Notes under the pieces: generated by a model
What the model saw: the letters and a program-made list of their open reading frames with translations, nothing else
Databases searched by the model: none
What the model was told of the DNA's origin: nothing
Shown: positions 9,140 through 15,495 of the stretch, one piece after another
How the letters are laid out: each line of letters begins with the position of its first letter
Numbering within the stretch: position 1 is the stretch's first letter
DNA from: DATMQA01 sp035566895
GTDB taxonomy: Bacteria; Verrucomicrobiota; Verrucomicrobiia; Limisphaerales; UBA8199
DNA length: 31,498 bases
Direction: 5' to 3'
Assembly: GCA_035566895.1 (NCBI GenBank)
Contig: DATMQA010000133.1
Span: 1 to 31,498, forward strand
Made by a program: the position numbers and the translations under genes

Positions 9140-9598
9140 TTAATAGCCGAGACGCGAACTGCGGAGCGGGCGCGGGCTGAATTCGGTCCCGAAAGAGGGC
9201 ATGGTCCGGGGAGTGGAGAAGTCCGAAGACCACGAGCCAAGGCCGGAGCCGAGCGATGACTTCGGAACTCGAACGGTGCCAAAGCCGCGATAGCTGAGGT
9301 TATCGGTGACGGTGTCGTTCGGGGCGGTGCGTACGTGCGGCGCCACGTAGGTCCCGCTGCTGCGGTAATAGCCGCGCACACTCACCGAGGGGTAGGCGGC
9401 ATAAGGATTGCGATAGACGTAATCGCGGCTGGAGCTTGAAGAACCAGAATAGCCGCCAAGCGTGCCGTAATCGGAGCGATAATACGGAGCGACGTAGGTG
9501 CCGTTGCTGCGGTAGTAACCGCTCACCCATCCTGCATGACTGGTCGCAGCAGTGGCCAGCATTACGAAGGTAAGAGCAATTTTTGTCAGAGTTTTCAT
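9140..9598 (-). CDS. Small secreted Tyr/Ser/Gly-rich protein with two GYYRSxGTYVAP repeats
   Basis: A 152-residue protein has a clear signal peptide (MKTLTKIALTFVMLATAATSHA, cleavage near 22). The mature part contains two copies of G-Y-Y-R-S-[NS]-G-T-Y-V-A-P (starting near residues 27 and 76); the second continues into H-V-R-T-A-P-N. Short secreted proteins with this motif occur widely in Verrucomicrobia and Proteobacteria; their role is not known to me. The rest is low-complexity Ser/Gly/Arg. It shares strand with the lipoprotein gene, 57 bp away. Confidence 0.7.
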   Translation of the reverse strand: MKTLTKIALTFVMLATAATSHAGWVSGYYRSNGTYVAPYYRSDYGTLGGYSGSSSSSRDYVYRNPYAAYPSVSVRGYYRSSGTYVAPHVRTAPNDTVTDNLSYRGFGTVRVPKSSLGSGLGSWSSDFSTPRTMPSFGTEFSPRPLRSSRLGY

Positions 9599-9752
9599 AT
9601 AGTTTTATTTTTTGTTGTGCTTGGTTAACGGACTTCATCGGCTACATCGCAAGGCGGGAGTTTCTTCTTACATACTTTTTGAGGCGTGGTCGCTGGCAGT
9701 GCTGGCGGTTTCCCTGCTTGCCGAAGAAGGCACGGCGGATTACGCTTCGGGC

Positions 9753-9974
9753 ATGATCACGGTGGAAACGACCGATGCGGCAGTGCGGGTGACAATTCCG
9801 AAGGACTCGGTGCCTCCCAGGCAGCTTAATGCCTTTCTGGACTGGCTGCGGTTGGAGGAGATCGTGCAGCGCAGCCGCCTGACGGACGACGACGCCAATC
9901 GAATTGCCGCCGATATTAAGGCGGAATGGTGGGCCGCCAACAAAAAGAGGTTCATTCCGCCGGATGAACGATGA
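9753..9974 (+). CDS. Antitoxin of a PIN-toxin pair
   Basis: A 73-residue acidic/hydrophobic protein starts at ATG 9753. The open frame extends upstream to 9612, but that extension looks unrelated and overlaps the intergenic region. Its sequence (beginning MITVETTDAAVRVTIP, then a helix LDWLRLEEIVQRSRLT, ending WWAANKKRFIPPDER) matches a short antitoxin family I know from immediately upstream of PIN proteins. The stop overlaps the toxin start by ATGA, as expected for a translationally coupled module. The DNA-binding mode is not evident from the sequence. Confidence 0.7.
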   Translation: MITVETTDAAVRVTIPKDSVPPRQLNAFLDWLRLEEIVQRSRLTDDDANRIAADIKAEWWAANKKRFIPPDER

Positions 9975-10387
9975 ACGCGGATTGCGTCATTGTTGACGCG
10001 AACATCGCGTTCAAAAGCCTTAAATCTGACCGGGGTGACCTGCGCCAACGCTTGGGGCCGGGCGAGCACCCACGTTTTTTTACGCCACGGCTCCTTTTCG
10101 TTGAACTCTTTAAACACAAGGAACGGCTAGTCCAGGCCAGTGGACTGCCCGAAGCGGATTTGCTGGCTGCGTTGCAGACCCTGCTAAGCCGGATGGAATT
10201 CGTGAATGAGGCAAATATTCCCATTGGAACATGGCTAGAAGCGCACCGGCTGTGCAGGGGAGTGGATGAAGACGACACTCCCTACGTTGCGCTCACGCTG
10301 CACATGGACGGCCGGTTCTGGACGGAGGACAAGGTTTTGAGGGAGGCATTGCGGGCACGAGGTTTCGATCGCTTCCTCGAACCATGA
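9971..10387 (+). CDS. PIN-domain ribonuclease toxin
   Basis: A 138-residue PIN protein. Acidic residues at the expected sites are Asp9 in VIVDANIAF, Glu in FFTPRLLFVELFKH, and the DEDDTPYVALTLH and WTEDKVL segments, which together would coordinate the metal of the nuclease centre. Length is normal for the family (130-145). It starts in the ATGA overlap with the antitoxin gene, giving a classic type II toxin-antitoxin order. Its own stop overlaps the sigma-factor start by ATGA, so the three genes may share one transcript. The RNA target cannot be read from the sequence. Confidence 0.82.
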   Translation: MNADCVIVDANIAFKSLKSDRGDLRQRLGPGEHPRFFTPRLLFVELFKHKERLVQASGLPEADLLAALQTLLSRMEFVNEANIPIGTWLEAHRLCRGVDEDDTPYVALTLHMDGRFWTEDKVLREALRARGFDRFLEP

Positions 10388-10974
10388 TCTCTGCGCGTGC
10401 AATGAGCCTCCCGAAGCTGCGCGCGCTCCAGAGCAGCGATGCTGCTGCCTGGGACGAGGCGTTTCGCTGGCTCTGGCCCGGGGTTTTTGCGGTGGCCGAA
10501 TTAAAACTTCGACCCTATCTGCCAAATGAGATCGAAGATGTGGCGATTGAGGCATTGGAAGATTTGGTCGAAAAGGTGCATGAGGTTAGAACCGTCGAAG
10601 AACTGAAGCCACTCGCGGCGAGCATCGCTCACAACAAGGCGGTTAGCCTGTTGCGCGAACGGTTTGCCCAGAAGCGCGGCGAGGGAAAGACCGAGTCGTT
10701 GGACGCAACAACCGAAGACGACGGTTGGCGGGAAGCTGCAGCGGGAAACTCGCCGTTGCACGATCTGGAGTTGAGCGAGTTATCAGAACGCCTTGGCAGG
10801 TCGCTCGCCGAACTCAAACCACCGCAGGGCAAAATGCTTTCGGACTTTTTCCTGCACGAAATGTCCTACGAGGAAATTGCCAACAAGCACGGCCTGGCGG
10901 TCAATTCGGTAGGGGTATATTTGAAGCGCGGGCTGGAAGCATTGCGGCGCATTTGGGGGCGAGAAGAAAAATAG
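10384..10974 (+). CDS. ECF-type RNA polymerase sigma factor
   Basis: A 196-residue sigma-70 family protein. The N-terminal half has a region-2-like helical segment (FRWLWPGVFAVAELKLRPYL, then IEDVAIEALEDLVEKV and LKPLAASIAHNKAVSLLRER). The C-terminal half has a region-4 helix-turn-helix (LPPQGK-like LKPPQGKMLSDFFLHEMSYEEIA, then NSVGVYLKRGLEALRR). The linker (~100-125) is acidic. ATG 10384 overlaps the toxin stop; ATG 10402 is an alternative start. The anti-sigma gene follows after 26 bp. It presumably directs transcription of an envelope-related regulon, but the regulon cannot be identified here. Confidence 0.8.
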   Translation: MISARAMSLPKLRALQSSDAAAWDEAFRWLWPGVFAVAELKLRPYLPNEIEDVAIEALEDLVEKVHEVRTVEELKPLAASIAHNKAVSLLRERFAQKRGEGKTESLDATTEDDGWREAAAGNSPLHDLELSELSERLGRSLAELKPPQGKMLSDFFLHEMSYEEIANKHGLAVNSVGVYLKRGLEALRRIWGREEK

Positions 10975-11000
10975 TTGAAAGACGCGAACGTGTTTTTGCG

Positions 11001-11720
11001 ATGAACTCAATGAATGATCGGGGCTTTTTCGATTTGGCCATGAAGGTTATCGCCGGTCGAGCCACAGTGGCAGAACGGGCGGCCCTGGATGACCTGTTGG
11101 CGCGTGAGCCGGCCCTGCGCACGGAACTGGCGCGACTCCAAGGGGATGTGCGCCTGTCAAAGGAGGCGCTGGCGCTTGTGGATGCTACGCAGGCGAGATC
11201 AGCCGAACTGCCTGAGTACGCGCGGGAACGGTTGCAAACGAAAGTGCGGCAAACGCTTGGTCGCTCGCAAAAGGCAGACAAAAGTGGCCGAAATCAGGTG
11301 TTGCTACAGAAATGGGCCTGGCTGCTGGGTCTGGCAGCGGCAACGGCGGTGATCCTATTGGTAGCCTTGCCCCTGTCCAGATCTTCGAAAAGCCCCGTTA
11401 TCGAACTGGCGATGCTGGACACAACGGGCGGCACTCGCGGGACGGATACGAATGACGTTGCGCTCCTTGAAACCGTAACGAAAGGAGCCCGAGTGCGAAT
11501 CTTCTCCAGTGCGAACGAGTTACGGATGTGGGAGCAAACCTGGCCAGCGGACGGGGGCCGTCCGGAGGCGAAAATTATCTATGATCGAGCTGCTGCGGAG
11601 ATGAAGGTCTTCTACCGCTCCAATGGCAAAACATTCGAAAGGGCATTTTCTGTTGAGAAAAATCTTGGGGATACATTGGAACAGGTGAATAGATTCCTCC
11701 ATTCACACCCGCCCTCCTGA
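11001..11720 (+). CDS. Single-pass membrane protein, probable anti-sigma factor
   Basis: A 239-residue protein from ATG 11001; a longer open frame from 10725 is a shadow over the sigma gene. The first ~100 residues are helical and cytoplasmic-like, with a pattern (AERAALDDLLAREPALRTEL) seen at the N-terminus of many anti-sigma proteins. One transmembrane helix lies at ~105-125 (WAWLLGLAAATAVILLVALPL). The ~110-residue remainder would be periplasmic. Position directly after the ECF sigma gene and this topology support an anti-sigma role. The classical HxxxCxxC zinc anti-sigma motif is not present. Confidence 0.7.
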   Translation: MNSMNDRGFFDLAMKVIAGRATVAERAALDDLLAREPALRTELARLQGDVRLSKEALALVDATQARSAELPEYARERLQTKVRQTLGRSQKADKSGRNQVLLQKWAWLLGLAAATAVILLVALPLSRSSKSPVIELAMLDTTGGTRGTDTNDVALLETVTKGARVRIFSSANELRMWEQTWPADGGRPEAKIIYDRAAAEMKVFYRSNGKTFERAFSVEKNLGDTLEQVNRFLHSHPPS

Positions 11721-12080
11721 GAAATGGTTTGCAACTTCCCGCTGCAAACTTGACCTCCAGGCCGCTCGCGAGCACTTTTGACTAACCTCCGCTCTGTATG
11801 AAATGCGGAAAAAGTCCAGCCATTCGACGGTTACGACGTTACGACCCCGCCACTCCACCCGTGGCGACACTGAAGAGCGGTCACTGTGAATGGGTCAGCA
11901 CAGAAAGGTTAAGTTAAGTATGAGAATCAACAAGAGCAAATCAGTTCTCAGCATCGTGAATTCGATTTTCCTATGGCTAAACCAGGATTAACATTAACCC
12001 AAAATTTGGTCCCAGCAGGCCATTTTCAGCGGTTGCTCCGAGCGTCGAGCGTCGCGTTTTCGCTGCTTTCATCTCCCGCG

Positions 12081-12120
12081 TGCCGGGTTGTGCCGGGTTG
12101 TGTCGCCTTTTGTGACGGCT
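12081..12120. repeat. 10-bp tandem repeat
   Basis: TGCCGGGTTG occurs twice in a row (12081-12090, 12091-12100). Two looser units in the same register follow (TGTCGCCTTT, TGTGACGGCT). Confidence 0.75.
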
Positions 12121-12230
12121 CGACGTTCAAAATCCATCGGTAAAATGCAGAGTGTGACGCTGTGACGGCTCCACGTGGGTACTCCCTCCCCCACCCCCTC
12201 CTAACCATACCCCGTTTCGCCGCTCTCTGA

Positions 12231-12270
12231 GCTATTCCGAGTTATTCCGAGTAAATCCGAGTAAATCCGA
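12231..12270. repeat. Four 10-bp tandem units ending TCCGA
   Basis: The units are GCTATTCCGA, GTTATTCCGA, GTAAATCCGA and GTAAATCCGA, back to back. The spacing equals about one turn of DNA, which would suit side-by-side protein binding, but no regulator is known here. Confidence 0.85.
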
Positions 12271-12358
12271 GTTGAAAAAATCAAAAGGCCCTCTGCACTA
12301 TTGGTGTCACCCCCCACTCTCCAGATTTTTGGACCCTCGGCCCGGTCACTTTAAGCGG

Positions 12359-12388
12359 TTTGCACTGGATTGCACCAATTTGCACCTA
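12359..12388. repeat. Three TTGCAC boxes at 10-bp spacing
   Basis: TTGCAC begins at 12360, 12370 and 12380, each in a 10-bp unit (TTTGCACTGG, ATTGCACCAA, TTTGCACCTA). Confidence 0.8.
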
Positions 12389-12470
12389 TTAAAGCTACAA
12401 ATCAGCACTCTTCCGATCTGCCCCACCCCCGCTCCCCGAAAAAACGCAACTCGGTGGGAGTCATTGCCAG

Positions 12471-13474
12471 CTAGCGGGCCGCCATGCTCTTTTGGCGCAC
12501 CGGGACCGGCACGTTGCTAATTTCGATGCGATGGGCCTGCACCTGGTACCATTCTTCTCGCCGGTTGCGACGCGATTCGATGAGGGCCTGAAACGCCGGC
12601 GTGTCGGTTCTCATGATTTCCAAGGCGCTGCGCTCGGATTCCGGCACGTCCGCGGCGACATGGATGGCGCGTATGGGCGTCCGCTGTTCCGGTTTCTCGT
12701 AAAAGCCCATCGGGCCTGTGCCGCGCGCGGCAGGGCCGACAGCAGCTCAATGCCCTGGACCACGCGCCCAAGCAGTGTGACATTGCGATCCAGGTGGCGC
12801 GGCGCCTGCCCAATCACCACATACAGCTCCGTGCCACCCCCGCTGTCCGGGGCGTTGTCGCGTCCGGCACCGACCATGCCGTAACCATGCAGCAGCCACA
12901 TCTTTCCGGTGTGTTTGTCGCGGGCCACGGGAAAGCCGCCGGAAAAGCCGACCTCGCCCGCATAGACGTCGCCGTCGGGCAGCCGCGTGAAGGGCAGTTT
13001 CGAATCGAGTGGGCGTTCGAACTCGGCGGGCAAGGTGCGCACGGCGTGTTGAACCTTGCGGGCCGACTCGGGCTTCTCCGCATCGGGGTCAGCCCACTGG
13101 ACCACGTAGTTGTCCTGGACGCGGACAATCGCCAGTCCATCCCAATAATGTTCCCGTGCCAGCGCTTTCACGTTGGCGACGTGCCTCGGAGCGAAGGCCG
13201 GGGCGAGTTCGATGACGACGCGGCCGCCGGCGAGCTCCACGTAAAGCGTGTTTTCCGGGTCGAGCCCCCGCCAATCGCCGGGTTTGGATGCGGCCAGGAC
13301 CGCGGCCATGGTCGGGCCCTTAGGCTTGGCCGGTTGTGCGGCGGAAGCGAGAAGGCTGGCAAAGAGAAATAGCGCGACGACACACGGCCCGGAGAGCTTG
13401 ACTGCCGGCTTGAGAAGTGAGCCAGGGAATTGCGTCGTGATTTGAGCTGGCGAGGTCGGTCGTTTCTTTAGCAT
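12471..13474 (-). pseudogene. Cyclophilin-type peptidyl-prolyl cis-trans isomerase with a 2-bp frameshift
   Basis: From ATG 13472-13474 (GAAGG ribosome-binding sequence just upstream) the frame gives a signal peptide, then a cyclophilin domain: YVELAGGRVVIELAP, FAPRHVANVKALAREHYWDG, VQDNYVVQWAD and a DSGGGTELYVVIGQAPRHLD stretch, up to ELLSALPR. There the frame changes: two extra bases in a CGCGCGCG run (12722-12729) move the true continuation (GTGPMGFYEKPEQRTPI onward, 12471-12722) into another frame. Skipping two bases restores the expected family sequence. These enzymes catalyse proline isomerisation, and the signal peptide places this one in the periplasm. GTG 13501 is an alternative start. 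A sequencing error in the GC run is as likely as real decay. Confidence 0.8.
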
Positions 13475-13501
13475 TTGGCCTTCGCTGAAGGATTTCAGCA
13501 C

Positions 13502-14671
13502 TTAAACGCGAAGGAATATCTTTCGCTGGAACAGAAAGCGGCAAATCAGGAAGGAAAAGCAAAGCGCCAGGAGCGCCGTGACCAAGGCGCCCAGCCCGTG
13601 ATGCATATTCTCCAGGCCGGAGTTGATTTCGCCGCCGACAAAGCATTTGGCAATAGCTTCGAGTTGCACGAAGTGGACAATCAGATAGATGGTGATCGCG
13701 TTCATCCCGATCCAGACAAATGGCCGGCACCAGTCGCGGTGCTGCTTGATGTCGATTACGTAGTAGAAAAAGGCCAGCAACAGCGAACTCAGACCGGCCG
13801 TGAAAAGGACGAAGGACGAGCTCCAGATCTTCTTGATGATGGGGAACTGGAGATGCCAGAGAAGTCCGGCCAGCACTCCGGCGCAGCCCCAGACAACGAG
13901 GAGGCGAACCTTTCGGGCCGGTTCGACGGACGGATTCTTGAGCAGCAGGCCGGCAAAGACTCCGAACAAGCTCGAAGCAATGGCCGGCAAGGTGCTGAGG
14001 AGGCCCTCCGGGTCGTGGTCGCCATCCCATTTTCTCAAGGGCAGATACATTTTGTCGAGCCAGTTGGTGAGGTTGTGGCCCTCGGCGAAGTCCCCGGCTC
14101 CGAAGCCAGGGACGGGAATGAAAACGAGCATCGCCCAATAACCGATCAGGAGCGAAACCGTGAGCGCGACCAGCTTGCGCGGGCTCAGCCAGATAAACGC
14201 CAGGCCCGCCGCGCAGTAACACAGGGCCAACCGCTGGAGCACGCCCATGATCCGGACATGATGGAGGCCGCCGGCGATACCGTCATAGGTCAGGATGCCG
14301 AGAATGAAGAGAATTAAACCGCGCTTGAGAATCTTGCGCGAGGTCCCGCTTCTGCCAACGGTGGCGAGGGACTTCGAAAGGGAAAAGACAAGTGAAACGC
14401 CGATGATGAAGGCGAAGAGCGGGAAGATCAGATCGTAGAAATGAAACCCGGCCCACGGCGCGTGCTGCAGCCGATCGTTGAGGCTGGGAGACATTGGAAA
14501 CATTCCCGAAAGGGCCTCGAAGACTTCCTCCATGCCGACGATGAAGAACATGTCCATGCCCCGAAGCGCATCCACGGACATAACCCGCGGCACCGGAGTC
14601 GCCGAATCAGCCGCGGAATGTTGGGGCGACGCGGTGGTCCGTTCTGTCGTGGGCGAAAGAATGGCGGACAT
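13502..14671 (-). CDS. NagX/DUF5009-type integral membrane protein (HGSNAT-like acyltransferase family)
   Basis: A 389-residue polytopic membrane protein. After a ~30-residue polar start comes the family signature SVDALRGMDMFFIVG, then many hydrophobic helices, including DLIFPLFAFIIGVSLVFSL, GLILFILGILTYDG, IMGVLQRLALCYCAAGLAF and the C-terminal FVWIGMNAITIYLIVHF. LRG.D, F..IVG and GVLQRLALCY are the hallmarks I associate with bacterial relatives of heparan-alpha-glucosaminide N-acetyltransferase (NagX in chitin/GlcNAc clusters). A role in acetylating or handling amino sugars is plausible, and nagB lies 2.8 kb away, but this link is inference. It ends one base before the GTG alternative start of the isomerase gene, so the two may be co-transcribed. 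Confidence 0.75.
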   Translation of the reverse strand: MSAILSPTTERTTASPQHSAADSATPVPRVMSVDALRGMDMFFIVGMEEVFEALSGMFPMSPSLNDRLQHAPWAGFHFYDLIFPLFAFIIGVSLVFSLSKSLATVGRSGTSRKILKRGLILFILGILTYDGIAGGLHHVRIMGVLQRLALCYCAAGLAFIWLSPRKLVALTVSLLIGYWAMLVFIPVPGFGAGDFAEGHNLTNWLDKMYLPLRKWDGDHDPEGLLSTLPAIASSLFGVFAGLLLKNPSVEPARKVRLLVVWGCAGVLAGLLWHLQFPIIKKIWSSSFVLFTAGLSSLLLAFFYYVIDIKQHRDWCRPFVWIGMNAITIYLIVHFVQLEAIAKCFVGGEINSGLENMHHGLGALVTALLALCFSFLICRFLFQRKIFLRV

Positions 14672-14763
14672 AGGTGGATGCTGCCGCCGGGGAACGAGGA
14701 TTACAAGGCAATCCCGGCTTTTTGGGGATTTACAACCTCGTTGGCGCGTTCCACATTCGAGAT

Positions 14764-15342
14764 ATGGTTGCGGTCAATTCGACAATGTTACCGCTGGGCA
14801 CGCAGGCCCCGGAGTTCCGGCTGCCGGCTACCAGCGGGAAAACGGTTTCCCATGCGGATTTCAAGGGCGCGTCGGCGCTGGTGGTCGTGTTCATGTGCAA
14901 TCATTGTCCGTTCGTGAAGCACGTGCGGACGGGCCTGGCGCAACTGGCGCGGGACTATCAATCGCGCGGGGTGGCCATGGTGGGCATCAGCTCGAATGAC
15001 GTGGCGAATTATCCGGAGGACAGCCCGGCCAAGATGGCGGCGGAGGCCAAATCCGCCGGTTACATTTTTCCGTATCTGTATGATGAAAGCCAGGAGGTGG
15101 CCAAGGCGTATCGGGCGGCGTGCACACCGGATTTTTACGTCTTCGACAAAGACCAGCGGCTGGTTTATCGCGGGCAGTTGGATGACAGCCGGCCCGGCAA
15201 TGGGATTCCGGTGACGGGCAAAGACCTCCGGGCAGCGCTCGAGGCAGTGCTGGCGGGCAAACCGGTTTCAGCCACGCAAAAGCCCAGCATCGGGTGCAAT
15301 ATCAAGTGGAAGCCGGGCAATGAGCCGGATTATTTTGCGTGA
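14764..15342 (+). CDS. Thioredoxin-fold protein of the AhpC/TSA-like family
   Basis: A 192-residue protein from ATG 14764. The open frame extends upstream to 14674 but would start only 2 bp from the divergent gene. The sequence has the peroxiredoxin/TlpA start (LGTQAPEFRLPATSGK), then VVFMCNHCPFVKH with a C-x-x-C pair (Cys45, Cys48), ISSNDVANYPEDSP, and the conserved CTPDFYVFDKDQRLVYRGQLDD. This subgroup is usually annotated as thioredoxin family or alkyl hydroperoxide reductase-like; its substrate is not established. No signal peptide is visible, so it is probably cytoplasmic. It is divergent from the membrane protein at 13502-14671, and the 92-bp gap must hold both promoters. Confidence 0.8.
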   Translation: MVAVNSTMLPLGTQAPEFRLPATSGKTVSHADFKGASALVVVFMCNHCPFVKHVRTGLAQLARDYQSRGVAMVGISSNDVANYPEDSPAKMAAEAKSAGYIFPYLYDESQEVAKAYRAACTPDFYVFDKDQRLVYRGQLDDSRPGNGIPVTGKDLRAALEAVLAGKPVSATQKPSIGCNIKWKPGNEPDYFA

Positions 15343-15347
15343 GGTTG

Positions 15348-15400
15348 GGATGGCCACAAGTTGAGGATGGCCACAAAAGGACACAAAGCGCACAAAGGGG
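15348..15400. repeat. CACAAAG-type low-complexity repeat
   Basis: GGATGGCCACAA occurs at 15348-15359 and 15365-15376, followed by ACACAAAG and GCACAAAG units. The same GGCCACAAAAG core starts the hairpin at 23435-23490. Confidence 0.75.
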
Positions 15401-15495
15401 TGGAGCGGCAATCAAAGAGTTAAAATCCAGACGCTTCGCGACACGCTATAGTTCTGCCCGGTCGCTTGCCACCTGCAATCCTGAACGTGTAGCTT

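Larger units (their letters stand above)
11721..12470. other. ~750 bp without a recognisable gene, with phased short repeats
   Basis: No frame of more than about 80 codons here looks coding. Several 10-bp-spaced repeats are listed separately (12081-12120, 12231-12270, 12359-12388). A 16-bp sequence at 12111-12126 recurs with one change at 12161-12176, exactly 50 bp on. A 12-mer at 12408-12419 equals the end of a common Illumina adapter. Confidence 0.6.

Noticed and set aside
10725..11000. Extended N-terminus of the anti-sigma gene
   Set aside because: It would overlap the sigma gene in another frame and adds residues without similarity to the family; ATG 11001 is better.
13320..14317. Long frames on both strands over the membrane protein gene
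   Set aside because: They overlap the NagX-like gene, whose hydrophobic helices and LRG motif mark it as the real frame.
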